DNA from: an uncultured Bacilli bacterium
GTDB taxonomy: Bacteria; Bacillota_I; Bacilli_A; RF39; UBA660
Assembly: GCA_934091055.1 (NCBI GenBank)
Contig: CAKOKN010000003.1
Coordinates: forward strand, 66,854 to 130,853
Length of the DNA: 64,000 nt
Reading direction: 5' to 3'
Position 1 is the first letter of the stretch; every line of letters begins with the position of its first letter. This document shows, piece after piece, positions 43,149 through 52,831 of this stretch. The notes beneath the pieces are model-generated. The model was not told where the DNA came from and ran no database searches. It saw nothing but the letters and a program-made list of their open reading frames with translations. The translations under genes were made by a program, and so were the position numbers.

Positions 43149-44303
43149 ATGATGAAATTAAGTATTGGAGTAATATTTGGTGGAAAAAGTTTAGAACACG
43201 AATTATCTATACTTACTGCTATTCAGGCAATGGATAATATTGATAAGGAAAGATATGAAGTTGTTCCTATATATATAGCTAAAGATTTTACTATTTATAG
43301 TGGAGGTATGCTTAGATATATAGATAGTTTTAAAGATTTTAATTTAATTAATAGATATGCCAAGAAAGTTAATTTGATAAATAAGAAAGGTAAATTTATA
43401 TTAGAGACAGCTGGTCTTATTAAGAGAGAATATAAAGAAATACATTTAGCTTTTCCAATGGTTCACGGAAAGAATACTGAAGATGGTGGTATTGTAGGTT
43501 ATTTGCAGACTTTAGGTATTCCTTTTGTAGGTAGTGATATTTATGCTTCTGCTGCTTGTCAAGATAAGATATTTACAAAACAAATATTAGAGGCTAATGA
43601 TTTCCCTGTTACTGATTATGCTTTCTTTACTGATAGTGAATACAAGATGGATAAAGAAGAGATATTTAAGAGGATAGATAAATTATCTTATCCACTTATT
43701 ATTAAACCTGCAAGACTTGGAAGTGGTATTGGTATAGAACTTGTAAGTAGAAAAGAAGAATTAGAATCTTCAATAGAAAAAGTGATGTTAAAAGATAGTC
43801 GTATATTAGTAGAAGAGTATATAGAACCTAGAAGAGAGTTTAATATGTCTGTTCTTCTTAGTAAGGGTAAGCTTATTGGATCAGTAATTGAAGAAATTGA
43901 GAAGGATGATCCTTGCAGTTATTATGATAAGTATCATAAAGATGATGATGAAGATGATACTTATAAGAGAATTTATCCAGCAGAAATATCTAAAGCATTA
44001 ACTGAAGATATAGAAAAGCTTAGTAAGAGAGTGTATAAATGTCTTGCTCTTGGAGGAGTAGCTAGAATAGATTATATTTATGATAATAAGAATAAAAAGA
44101 TATATGTAAATGAAGTTAATACTATTCCTAATTTCTTTTCACATCATTTATTTGATGATAAGAATATTGATTATAGGGAATTACTTGGTATTATGATTAA
44201 AGAAGCTATTGATAAAATTCATAAAGAAGACAATATGATTAAGAACTATAATGATGAAATGTTTAAGAAAGTTACTAGTAAAGATATAAGGAATATGAAG
44301 TAA
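43149..44303 (+). CDS. ddl: D-alanine--D-alanine ligase
   Basis: A 384-residue ATP-grasp enzyme that makes the D-Ala-D-Ala dipeptide for peptidoglycan. The start region MKLSIGVIFGGKSLEHELSI matches the family (GG.S.EHE.S). AFPMVHGKNTEDGGIVGYLQ and LGIPFVGSDIYASA are conserved, as are KPARLGSGIGI (ATP loop) and NEVNTIPNFF near the end. It has about 20 more residues than most Ddl. Two adjacent ATGs at 43149 and 43152 are possible. The stop overlaps the ruvA start by one base (TAATG). Confidence 0.94.
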   Translation: MMKLSIGVIFGGKSLEHELSILTAIQAMDNIDKERYEVVPIYIAKDFTIYSGGMLRYIDSFKDFNLINRYAKKVNLINKKGKFILETAGLIKREYKEIHLAFPMVHGKNTEDGGIVGYLQTLGIPFVGSDIYASAACQDKIFTKQILEANDFPVTDYAFFTDSEYKMDKEEIFKRIDKLSYPLIIKPARLGSGIGIELVSRKEELESSIEKVMLKDSRILVEEYIEPRREFNMSVLLSKGKLIGSVIEEIEKDDPCSYYDKYHKDDDEDDTYKRIYPAEISKALTEDIEKLSKRVYKCLALGGVARIDYIYDNKNKKIYVNEVNTIPNFFSHHLFDDKNIDYRELLGIMIKEAIDKIHKEDNMIKNYNDEMFKKVTSKDIRNMK

Positions 44304-44863
44304 TGTATGGTTATATAAAAGGTACTATAGTAGAGATAGAACCTAGTTATGTAGTTCTTGATAATAATGGAATAGGGTATTTAATATATGTTCCTAATCC
44401 TTATGGCTTTATGATAAATAATGAGTATACTATATTTACTTATACTAAAGTAGCAGAAGATGAGTATTCATTATATGGATTTAAGACTAGAGAAGAGAAG
44501 GAATTGTTCTTGAAACTTATTTCTGTTAAGGGTCTTGGTCCTAAGATGGCTCTTCCTATGCTTGCTACTGGATCTATTAGTTTAATTGAAGAAGCTATAG
44601 AGACAGAGAATATTAATTATTTGAAGAAATTTCCTAAGATAGGAGATAAGGTTGCAAAACAAATGATTCTTGATCTTAAGGGTAAACTTAATGTTATTAG
44701 AACAGGATTGTTTGCTCGTGAGAATTATGAAGAGGAACTTGTGTCATCTCTAGTTAGTCTTGGTTATAAACAAGCTGATATTAAGAGAGTTGTTAATAAA
44801 GTTGATAGTGAATTACCTCTTGAAAGTCAAATAAAAGAAGCTCTTAAGTTATTGCTTAAGTAG
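44303..44863 (+). CDS. ruvA: Holliday junction complex subunit RuvA
   Basis: A 186-residue DNA-junction-binding protein. The OB fold is at the N-terminus (MYGYIKGTIVEIEPSYVVLDNNGIGY). The two helix-hairpin-helix motifs are LISVKGLGPKMAL and LKKFPKIGDKVAKQMILDLKGKL. The C-terminal domain that contacts RuvB is short and typical. RuvB is encoded separately at 55847, not next to ruvA as in many Firmicutes. A strong terminator overlaps the 3' end. Confidence 0.96.
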   Translation: MYGYIKGTIVEIEPSYVVLDNNGIGYLIYVPNPYGFMINNEYTIFTYTKVAEDEYSLYGFKTREEKELFLKLISVKGLGPKMALPMLATGSISLIEEAIETENINYLKKFPKIGDKVAKQMILDLKGKLNVIRTGLFARENYEEELVSSLVSLGYKQADIKRVVNKVDSELPLESQIKEALKLLLK

Positions 44864-44871
44864 CTTCTTTT
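44834..44871. terminator. Terminator of ruvA
   Basis: AAAGAAGCT-CTTAAG pairs with CTTAAG-AGCTTCTTT (one bulged T) around TTATTG, overlapping the ruvA stop. A perfect 14-base palindrome AAGCAGATCTGCTT follows at 44881-44894. Confidence 0.85.
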
Positions 44872-44928
44872 TCTATGTAAAAGCAGATCTGCTTACTAAT
44901 AGTTTATACATAATTATAAAATATATAC

Positions 44929-46002
44929 TTATTTTTTTCTTTTTAAGAAGGCTCCTATAAAGATTATGATATATATAAATATTAGAATAGTTAATATATA
45001 AGGGTATATTTTGAATGTATAATTATTGAAGGCTGTGTTATTAGTAAATAGTTTATATGATATTATTGGGAGTATTATAGCTAGAAGTAGATTTAATATT
45101 TTGTTATTTTTTTCCTTTATTATAGTGTTACTTATATAGTAGGTTATTATGGTTAGAGTTATAAAGTTACTTAGTATCCAATGAAGAGATAGAAAGTTTT
45201 CTATACGATCTATAAAGCCAAATAAAGATATTCTTTTTAGGGATATATAACATGGGTATTGATATTGTTCAATTAGGTATTTACCTAGAATAGCGTTTGA
45301 TAAGAAAGCTACTAGAAAGATTATTGTTGTTCCTATAAAATAACTTATAATAATATATTTAGATGTTTTTTTATTATCTACTATATTATTTTTTGGTATT
45401 ATTAGAAGAGTATATATTGGGGATAAGGTTATTACTGTACTCATATAAGCACCTATTAGGGGCTTTTTTATACCTTGTTCTAATATTGGTAATAGATTAT
45501 TGATATTGGCATCTTTTTTTAGATATAGAAAGCTAAAGAGGAATAATAAGACTACTATTACAGAGAAGATGGTACTTACTCTAGATATTGTTTCGATACC
45601 TTTATTTACTGTATAATATACTAATATGGTTATGATATAGAATATTAAGAGTAGGGGTGTTTTTGATAAGTACTGTGATACTATGAAGTTACCAAGATTA
45701 AAAAGAATAGTGGCTCCTATTAAGAGGTATAGTAATATAATTATGTAGTTTATGATAGTACTTAGTGTTTTACCAAAGATATGGGTGGTTTTTTTGTATA
45801 TTGGTAGATTACTTTGGTAATTAAATAGATAAATAAATATAAATAAGGGGATTATACCTAGTATTGTACCTATTAGTACACTTATATATGAATTAATGCC
45901 TGCTAATCTGATTGTGGTAAAGATATTTAAACCGATGGAAGAAGATACTATACATAAGAATAATGTACTAGATAGTTCACTGCTACTTATTTTTTCTTTC
46001 AT
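44929..46002 (-). CDS. gerAB: Spore germination transporter-like protein, GerAB family
   Basis: A 357-residue membrane protein with about ten helices, of the GerAB/ArcD/ProY (APC superfamily) group: IFTTIRLAGINSYISVLIG near the start and conserved Pro/Gly helix breaks. GerAB proteins recognise germinant amino acids or sugars in the spore inner membrane and form a receptor with GerAA and GerAC. Third gene of the operon; its start overlaps the gerAC end by 20 bases. Confidence 0.9.
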   Translation of the reverse strand: MKEKISSSELSSTLFLCIVSSSIGLNIFTTIRLAGINSYISVLIGTILGIIPLFIFIYLFNYQSNLPIYKKTTHIFGKTLSTIINYIIILLYLLIGATILFNLGNFIVSQYLSKTPLLLIFYIITILVYYTVNKGIETISRVSTIFSVIVVLLFLFSFLYLKKDANINNLLPILEQGIKKPLIGAYMSTVITLSPIYTLLIIPKNNIVDNKKTSKYIIISYFIGTTIIFLVAFLSNAILGKYLIEQYQYPCYISLKRISLFGFIDRIENFLSLHWILSNFITLTIITYYISNTIIKEKNNKILNLLLAIILPIISYKLFTNNTAFNNYTFKIYPYILTILIFIYIIIFIGAFLKRKK

Positions 46003-47173
46003 AATTAAAGCCTCCTAGTATATTGCCTTTTTCATATAATGATATATTTGCTTCTACTTCTAATTTTAGATTAGGAAAAGCATTCTTGTACCAGTCTTTG
46101 TAGTGTTTATTAAAGTATTTATAATCTTCTTTATAATAGAGATCTTGAAATTTAAATACATCAGTATTATATTCTTTTTGAATGTAAGTAAAAGTATCAA
46201 GTAGAGAGTTTTCAATATATTTATTTAGTTCTTTTTCTAATTTATCTATTTCTTCTGGCGATTTTATATTAACATTTGATGTTACTTCATTTATTCTGGA
46301 TAATCCTTTGATTGTTAGTTTTACTTTATTGTTTTTAACGTCTACTTTAGTTTTGGTTTTGATGCTATTTGGTTCAAATACGATATAACCTTCTTTGGTG
46401 TCTATTTTTATTAGAGTTTCTTTTAGTTCACCACGAATGAGATTTAAACTTTTTGATTGTTTTTCATTTAGATATGTTAGTAATTTGTTATCTTTGAATA
46501 TAGCAGTAGTGGATATTTTAGTATGTGCTTTATACTTTGTACTTGTTTTATTTTCTTCACTTTCTCCTTCTTTTAAATTGCCTTCTACTGTCATAGATGG
46601 TAATACTATTTCAAGATGGGGATTTAAATAGGCATTAGATAAATCATTTATTGTATATACTGGTGATATTCCTTCAATACTATTTTGAAGTGTTAGAGAG
46701 TCTAATAAGTCAGAAGAGGATAGACTATCTAGTAGTGTTTGGATGGTTAAACTATCTATGCTTTCTTTATCTTTTCCTATTATCACTTTGAACTCAGATC
46801 TTAATTCGGGGTTTCTTACTAGAAAATCTAATACACTATCTAAGTGATTATTTATAGCTTCTTCACTTAGAATTAGTATCTGTAAGTGAGAACCGTATAA
46901 TTGTCTAGGAGAAATTTCTACAGTTTTTCGAAAACTTTCTTGGAGGGATTTTGCTTCACCATCAAATACTAGGAAAGATGGTTCATTACCACTGTTGGCA
47001 TCCTGTTGTTTGACGGGATTTATTACTTGAGCTTTGGTTTTAAATACTTCTTTATCTTTATCATAATCGATACTTAAGGCAGTTACTACTCCTAGATTGT
47101 TTAGTTCTCTATAGTTATAACAACCACTTAGTAGTGGTACTAGTAGTAATAGTACTCCTAATATTTTTTTCAT
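45983..47173 (-). CDS. gerAC: Spore germination lipoprotein, GerAC family
   Basis: A 396-residue lipoprotein of the Ger(x)C family. Lipobox LLSGC (Cys18) is followed by YNYRELNNLGVVTALSIDYD, the family signature (C-[YW]-..REL...), and a conserved block PRQLYGSHLQILILSE. The C-terminal domain shows KEYNTDVFKFQDLYYK and a FPNLKLEVEANI strand typical of the third GerAC domain. It is exported and lipid-anchored in the inner spore membrane as part of the receptor. Start overlaps the gerAA stop by ATGA. Confidence 0.94.
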   Translation of the reverse strand: MKKILGVLLLLVPLLSGCYNYRELNNLGVVTALSIDYDKDKEVFKTKAQVINPVKQQDANSGNEPSFLVFDGEAKSLQESFRKTVEISPRQLYGSHLQILILSEEAINNHLDSVLDFLVRNPELRSEFKVIIGKDKESIDSLTIQTLLDSLSSSDLLDSLTLQNSIEGISPVYTINDLSNAYLNPHLEIVLPSMTVEGNLKEGESEENKTSTKYKAHTKISTTAIFKDNKLLTYLNEKQSKSLNLIRGELKETLIKIDTKEGYIVFEPNSIKTKTKVDVKNNKVKLTIKGLSRINEVTSNVNIKSPEEIDKLEKELNKYIENSLLDTFTYIQKEYNTDVFKFQDLYYKEDYKYFNKHYKDWYKNAFPNLKLEVEANISLYEKGNILGGFNYERKNK

Positions 47174-48606
47174 TTGATTACCTCCCTAGTGATATTATCT
47201 GTTAAGTATTTATTTCTTTTGGTTCTTTTTCTTATTGGTAATTTTATGATACTATTTTTTAATCCTTCAAGTGAGAGAGGAACATATGGAATCATAAATG
47301 GTTTACCAAAGGAGTTTACAGTGCATATATTGACAATGAAATAGATAAAGACCATAAATATACCAAACATTCCAATGGTAGTGGCACCGATCATAAATAG
47401 AAGACGATACCATTTAATGGCATTAGTTAATTCTGGTTCTGTAAGTAATAAGGCACTTATTGCTGTTACAGCTTCTACTATAATCATAACAGGTGATACT
47501 ATACCAGCATTAACAGCAGCTTCTCCTAGTATTAGAGCTCCAACAATTGATAAAGCAGAGGTTGATACATTGGGTATTCGAAGATCGCTTTCTCTTAATA
47601 TTTCGAAGGATAATATCATAAGTAGAGCTTCAAAGAAGGCGGGAAAGGGTACAGTACTTCTTTGTGAGGCAAAACTTGTTAATAATTCAAGTGGTAACAT
47701 TTCTTGATTGAATGTTGTTATAGCAATATATATGCCAGGAGTCATTAATGTTATAAAAAAAGCAAAATATCTTAATATTCTAGTTAGAGAATTATTTATA
47801 CTTTTAGAATCTTTATCATCTTCAGATAAAAAATAATCATTTAGAAATACAGGCATAATAAGAGCAAAGGGAGAATTATCTACTAGTAATACAGTTTTTC
47901 CTGCTAGAAGAGAGGATACTACTTTATCTGGTCTTTCTGTTGTCATTATTACAGGGAAGATAGTTTCGTTTTCTTTTATTAAAAGATGTTTAATCGTACC
48001 GGACTCTATTATGCCATCTATTTCGATATTATTTAGGGTATCAATTATTTTATTTTTAATATCTTCTTTAGTAATACCATCTATTGATAGAATACTTATT
48101 TTTGTCTTAGTATATTTACCTATAGTTATATCTTCATTCCAGAGATTGTTAGTTTTTAATCTTCTTTTTACTAGACCAACATTAGTTTCAATGTTTTCAT
48201 TAAAAGAATCTAAAGAACCTCTTAAAGTAGTTTCAGTCATAGGTTTTTCAATACTTCTTGATAGGTTCTTTTTAACTTCTAGAGCAAGTGAATAGTCATC
48301 TTCGATTAAAAGAATAACAAAGCCATTATTAAGATAATTACATATATCTTGATAGTTATTTATATCTTTAATTTTAATATTAGAAATATTATTTTTAATT
48401 ACATCATATAAGAAGTCTTCTTTATTATATATTTTTTCTATATGATCAAGACTACGATAGATAAAGTTAGATAATTTATCAGAGTCTGTTAGAGTTTCGT
48501 TGTATATTATATTAACTTTAATATCTTTAATGTTTTTTTCTCTATATACAATATAAGAACTATTATTAGTATCTTTTTTTAATTTATTTATTATTTTACT
48601 ATTCAT
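47170..48606 (-). CDS. gerAA: Spore germination receptor subunit, GerAA family
   Basis: A 478-residue protein. The soluble N-terminal half (~1-260) has EKPMTETTLRGSLDSFNENIETNVGLVKRRL, the GerA signature; the C-terminal half has about five membrane helices with PSVST-like motifs (IPNVSTSALSIVGALILGEAAVNAGIVSPVMIIVEAVTAI). This is the channel-type subunit of a germinant receptor. With gerAC and gerAB behind it, the whole tricistronic receptor is present. Such operons are normally under sporulation sigma factors; I see no sigma-A promoter upstream. Confidence 0.95.
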   Translation of the reverse strand: MNSKIINKLKKDTNNSSYIVYREKNIKDIKVNIIYNETLTDSDKLSNFIYRSLDHIEKIYNKEDFLYDVIKNNISNIKIKDINNYQDICNYLNNGFVILLIEDDYSLALEVKKNLSRSIEKPMTETTLRGSLDSFNENIETNVGLVKRRLKTNNLWNEDITIGKYTKTKISILSIDGITKEDIKNKIIDTLNNIEIDGIIESGTIKHLLIKENETIFPVIMTTERPDKVVSSLLAGKTVLLVDNSPFALIMPVFLNDYFLSEDDKDSKSINNSLTRILRYFAFFITLMTPGIYIAITTFNQEMLPLELLTSFASQRSTVPFPAFFEALLMILSFEILRESDLRIPNVSTSALSIVGALILGEAAVNAGIVSPVMIIVEAVTAISALLLTEPELTNAIKWYRLLFMIGATTIGMFGIFMVFIYFIVNICTVNSFGKPFMIPYVPLSLEGLKNSIIKLPIRKRTKRNKYLTDNITREVIK

Positions 48607-48687
48607 ATATAATTCACCTAATTTTATTATGGCTAATTTTATTTATATTATAATTAAAAAGATAATTGTAAAATAAATCTATATTAA

Positions 48688-48716
48688 TTGACAAAAAGTG
48701 CAAAAAAAATTATAAT
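48688..48716 (+). promoter_or_regulatory. Promoter of the coiled-coil gene pair
   Basis: TTGACA and TATAAT are 17 bases apart and lie 21 bases before the GTG start at 48738; AAGAGGTGG is the ribosome binding site. Confidence 0.8.
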
Positions 48717-48737
48717 TATAATAAGAGGTGGTTTAGA

Positions 48738-50594
48738 GTGAACTATACAAATAGAGAAGTAGTACATAAATTAAAACAATATGATATGTTTTTAAATAGT
48801 CTTTCTTTAACTAATGATCCTATACAGAGAGAGAGAATTTGTGATCAACTTGATAAGATAGAAAAACAGATACTACTAGAAACTAATTCTGAATATGAAG
48901 AAAATTATATGCTTTTACTTAGTAAGAATACTAAGTTTTTAGAGGAGGAGAAGAGTAGACTTCGTGCACTTATTAATTTAATTAATGATCGTCACGATTA
49001 CTTAGAACAAAGAAAAATAAATCATAAAAAGGTAACTGGGTCATTGGTAGAACTTACTACTTTTTTGGGTGAAGATAAACTAACCGTATTTAAAAATAGA
49101 TTAAAGATAATAGAAAAATATGAAGAGAATAAGATAAAACAAGATAAATTAATAAAAGAAATAAAGGAACTTGATATTAAGATTAGTGAGGCTTCTCGTA
49201 GTGTTAAGTCTGATACTAGACTTAATGAGAGTCTAGAGAATAAGATGACTAATTTTGTTAATAATGCTTTAGAAAAGTTTAAACTTTATGATTTAATTAA
49301 TGATAAAGATGATATATTAAATAAATATAATTCTCTAGAGTATGCTTATGGACTTGCTAAAGACAATTTAAAGTCTGCGAAGGAATTATGTTCTTCAGAT
49401 GCTATATTAGAGTGTGATAGTATGTTAGCGGATATTACTTCAGAATATCAAGACTGCTATGGAAAAGTTAATATACTAAGATTAATTGATATATATGATA
49501 GACCTGTTTCTGGGTATGATGATTTATTATCTAAGAGAGAGAAAATTAATACTATTATGAAGAATATTAGTAATAGTAGTTTATATAAAGAAATTGGTAA
49601 TGAATTAGAAAAGCAATTTAATACTATTAAGTTAGAGAAGCAAGATATTTCTAATTATGATTTATTAAAAAATCAAAGAGAAGTTAAGAATAAAATTCTT
49701 TATGAGATAGAAGAAGAAAATAATTCTCGTGAGTTTAAGTTAGTTCTTGATGAACTTATTAAGAATGAGAATAGATATCGTGAGAATCAGATAAAAGTTG
49801 CTAGACAAAAAGAGAATATGGAAAGACAAAAGAAGTTGATGGAAGAACAAAAACTAGAGGCTTCAAGAATAAGAAGACAAAAGTTAATTGAAGAGGCTAG
49901 ATTAAAAGAGCAACTAGCTAATGTAGAGAAAATGAAGAAACAACAAGAAAATACTATTATTAATGTAAATAGAGATAAACCTAAACCTTCGGTTGTTCCT
50001 CCTAAAGTAGAGAAGAAAATAGAGACTCCTATTGTAAAACAAGAGGTAGAGAGAGTAGCAGCATTTGATACTGATGAATTATTTGAAAATAGTCGTTTAG
50101 TTCCTAATAAGACAGATAATAATATAGAAACTAAGAAAGAAGAAAAGATAGATACTAGTAATAGATTAAATACAATTAATACTTATAGCAGTGTTGGTAT
50201 TGTTAATAATAAGAATACTTCTAGTAGTGCTATTAGTATTCCTAAAGAGAAAACTGTAGATGATACTCCTGTATGGAATTCTATAATAGAAGATAAGAGT
50301 GATAATAAGGCATTAGACTTATTTAAAGAAGAAGAAAAGAAAGTAGATGCTACTATTCCTTTAGAGAAAAAAGAGGTAAAAGAAAAGAAAGCTGCTAGTA
50401 TTTATGATATGTTAGAAAATAATGATAATATTATGTGGAAGAGTACAGAGACTAAAGATGTTTCTTCAAATAAGATACCAGTAATTGGTAATAATAATTT
50501 ACGTCCAGAGAAATTGGAGAATGAGAGTGCTGATATGGCATTTCCAGAATTAGGAAGTAAGGATGGTGATATATTATGGAAGGAAACTCTATAA
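48738..50594 (+). CDS. Large coiled-coil protein 1, unknown, with Trp motifs in its tail
   Basis: A 618-residue cytoplasmic protein with a GTG start. It contains long charged coiled coils (~45-210 and ~280-400, the latter with RQKENMERQKKLMEEQKLEA) followed by a disordered tail with scattered short Trp motifs: TPVWNSII, IMWKST, ILWKET. The first coiled-coil region has the same pattern as the following protein and the 17081 gene product (EEEKSRLRALINLINDRHDYLEQRK). No known domain. It overlaps the next gene by 19 bases, so the pair is translationally coupled and likely forms one structure. Confidence 0.75.
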   Translation: MNYTNREVVHKLKQYDMFLNSLSLTNDPIQRERICDQLDKIEKQILLETNSEYEENYMLLLSKNTKFLEEEKSRLRALINLINDRHDYLEQRKINHKKVTGSLVELTTFLGEDKLTVFKNRLKIIEKYEENKIKQDKLIKEIKELDIKISEASRSVKSDTRLNESLENKMTNFVNNALEKFKLYDLINDKDDILNKYNSLEYAYGLAKDNLKSAKELCSSDAILECDSMLADITSEYQDCYGKVNILRLIDIYDRPVSGYDDLLSKREKINTIMKNISNSSLYKEIGNELEKQFNTIKLEKQDISNYDLLKNQREVKNKILYEIEEENNSREFKLVLDELIKNENRYRENQIKVARQKENMERQKKLMEEQKLEASRIRRQKLIEEARLKEQLANVEKMKKQQENTIINVNRDKPKPSVVPPKVEKKIETPIVKQEVERVAAFDTDELFENSRLVPNKTDNNIETKKEEKIDTSNRLNTINTYSSVGIVNNKNTSSSAISIPKEKTVDDTPVWNSIIEDKSDNKALDLFKEEEKKVDATIPLEKKEVKEKKAASIYDMLENNDNIMWKSTETKDVSSNKIPVIGNNNLRPEKLENESADMAFPELGSKDGDILWKETL

Positions 50595-52507
50595 AATCTT
50601 TTGAAAATCTTTGCAGAATATTTGAAATGCGTATTAAGCTTGATAGAAAAAAGGGAGTGGATACTCCAAGTGACATATTAGATAATTATAATAAATATGT
50701 AAGAAAAATTGATAATATTTATAATGATGAATTTAGTGATGAAGTTAAATCTTTAATATCTCCTAGAGATACTTTAGAGGAAGAGAGAAAGAGATTAGAA
50801 AAATTAATATTTATATTAGAGAATAGATTAGAGAAGAGAAGAGAATTAGAGGATCGTTATTATGATGCCACTTTAGAATATATTATGGATCTTCAACCTA
50901 TTGTTTCTGATGCTGAGTTGGAAGAGAAGAAAGATAGACTTGAACTTATTACCAAGTATTTAGATGCAAGTAATGAGATGGATAATATTGATACTGATTT
51001 AGATAAGTTAAAAGAAGAACTTAGTGCTGCTGAAGATAAAAAAGAAGAATATGAAACTAAGAATAGTACTATGGAAGATGAACTTTATACTTCATTTAAG
51101 GGTATTATAAATAATTTAGATTATTATAGAGATATAGATGAAGATACTATAGATAAGAAATTAGAAGAGACTAGTAATAAGACTACAGAAGCTAAAGAAA
51201 CTTTTGAAGTTACTAGAGATAGTGTAGGTAGTTTATTATCTAGTGGTTCTAATGAAGACTATTCTTCTTATATAGATGATGCTGAGAAAGTTTATCTTTC
51301 TTGGAAGAATAAAGAAATTATTTTAAAGATATATATATTAGTTATGAAACTTGAAGATGCTTTTAGTGATATTTATATTAAGAGAGAGAAGATTAATGCT
51401 TTATTAGAGGACAGAAAGAGTATTAGAGAGAAACTTGGTGTTGATAGTATAGATGTACTTTTAGACTTTGAGAAAATAATGCTAGAACAGATTAATGTAT
51501 TAAATACTGAGAAAGAAGTTCTTGATAATATTACTAATTATACTAATAGAATTAAATATAAAGAAGAGAGAAGAAAAGAATTAGAGGAAGTTAGTAATTC
51601 TACTTCAATATTGTCTATTTTAAGAGAATATGGCCTTGCTAATACTTATGAAGTGCCTCCTGTATATGATGAAGAAGTAGAGGAGAAAGAGCCTATTGAT
51701 ATTTCTCAGGTAGATGATAAGAATGAAGTAGATGATATTCCTGTTATTAAAGAGATTAATCCTTATCGTATTGTTCTTATTAAGGATTATCCTCGTACTT
51801 TGAATATTGGCCTTGCCAAGTTAAAAGGTGAGAGTATAAGAGAGAAGGTAAATAAGAAATTAAATCCTAAGAATGCTATAAAGGGACCTTTGGATGTTAT
51901 ATTTACTCCTCCAGTATCTAAAGTAGAAGAGCCTCCTAAGGAGGATAAGGAAGAAGATATTCCTACTTGGGTTATTCCTTCAAGTACTTTAGATACTCCT
52001 AATAATATAGAAAATAATAAAAAAGAGGAAGAAGTAAGTACAGAAATTAGTGGTAGTGATACTGAAAGTCCTATTCCTAATCTTAGTAATGTTTTACCTA
52101 GTACTTCTTATGATGAATTTATTAATAGTTTTAATTTGAATAATAATAGTAATAATGATAACGTTGATACTCGTAGTAGTCCTAATGTTATGAATAGTTT
52201 TAATATTCCTAGTGGTAATACTAATATTCCGGATTCAGTAGTGCCTACTTGGGATGAGATTAAACCTAAACTTGATAACTATGATAATGATATTAATGAT
52301 AGTACAGTTATTCCTTCTTTGAATAATAATATTAATAGTGCAAATAGTCCTAATACTATTAGTACTCCTAGTAGTAATGATAGTAATGGAATGTTCTGGG
52401 TACCAGTAGGAGATAGTAGTGATAGTTTTCCTGATATGAATATTCCAATACAAAATAATAATACTAATAATGGTGTTAATAGTTTTGGATTTCCTGATAT
52501 AAATTAA
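50576..52507 (+). CDS. Large coiled-coil protein 2, unknown, with low-complexity tail
   Basis: A 643-residue cytoplasmic protein. Residues ~1-370 are coiled coil and align with the 17081 gene product end to end (LEEERKRLEKLIFILE; KEEYETKNSTMEDEL; SILSILREYGLANTYEV). Residues ~370-440 are a conserved-looking linker (PYRIVLIKDYPRTLNIGLAKLKG). The rest is Asn/Ser/Pro/Asp-rich and disordered, with Trp motifs PTWVIPSST, PTWDEIK and MFWVPVG. The module matching the ATPase-cluster protein suggests shared partners. Function unknown. Confidence 0.75.
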   Translation: MEGNSIKSFENLCRIFEMRIKLDRKKGVDTPSDILDNYNKYVRKIDNIYNDEFSDEVKSLISPRDTLEEERKRLEKLIFILENRLEKRRELEDRYYDATLEYIMDLQPIVSDAELEEKKDRLELITKYLDASNEMDNIDTDLDKLKEELSAAEDKKEEYETKNSTMEDELYTSFKGIINNLDYYRDIDEDTIDKKLEETSNKTTEAKETFEVTRDSVGSLLSSGSNEDYSSYIDDAEKVYLSWKNKEIILKIYILVMKLEDAFSDIYIKREKINALLEDRKSIREKLGVDSIDVLLDFEKIMLEQINVLNTEKEVLDNITNYTNRIKYKEERRKELEEVSNSTSILSILREYGLANTYEVPPVYDEEVEEKEPIDISQVDDKNEVDDIPVIKEINPYRIVLIKDYPRTLNIGLAKLKGESIREKVNKKLNPKNAIKGPLDVIFTPPVSKVEEPPKEDKEEDIPTWVIPSSTLDTPNNIENNKKEEEVSTEISGSDTESPIPNLSNVLPSTSYDEFINSFNLNNNSNNDNVDTRSSPNVMNSFNIPSGNTNIPDSVVPTWDEIKPKLDNYDNDINDSTVIPSLNNNINSANSPNTISTPSSNDSNGMFWVPVGDSSDSFPDMNIPIQNNNTNNGVNSFGFPDIN

Positions 52508-52521
52508 TAAAGGAGGATATT

Positions 52522-52770
52522 ATGTTAGAAATAGATAAAGTTATAGTACTAGAAAATAAAGAACAATACTTAGTATTAGATAAAGTTAATTATGAAGATA
52601 CTGACTATTATTATATAGCTAAATTAAATGATACAGAAACAGATATCGAAAATACTTATAAGTTAGTTACTGTATCTGAAAGAGATGGTAATAAGGTTAT
52701 TGAAGAAGTAACAGGAGAAGATAATTTAAGAGAAATATTACCACTTTTTGAAACCAAAGAATTTATATAA
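52522..52770 (+). CDS. DUF1292-family protein
   Basis: An 82-residue acidic protein matching the DUF1292 pattern: a V.LENKEQYLVLDKVNYEDTDY-type start, YYIAKLNDTE, and a helical end. Family members such as YrzB of Bacillus are small and of unknown role. It starts behind AAGGAGGA, 14 bases after the coiled-coil gene, so it belongs to that operon; a strong terminator follows at once. Confidence 0.75.
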   Translation: MLEIDKVIVLENKEQYLVLDKVNYEDTDYYYIAKLNDTETDIENTYKLVTVSERDGNKVIEEVTGEDNLREILPLFETKEFI

Positions 52771-52804
52771 AAAAATCTATAGGAGTAGTCTCCTATAGAT
52801 TTTT
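52771..52804 (+). terminator. Terminator of the coiled-coil operon
   Basis: A perfect 15-bp stem (AAAAATCTATAGGAG/CTCCTATAGATTTTT) with loop TAGT. Confidence 0.92.
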
Positions 52805-52831
52805 AGTTTTTGAAAGGTATATATAATATTA

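Noticed and set aside
47375..47707. 110-codon plus-strand frame inside gerAA
   Set aside because: Antisense to the conserved membrane half of gerAA, with no ribosome binding site; a by-product of AT-rich codon use.
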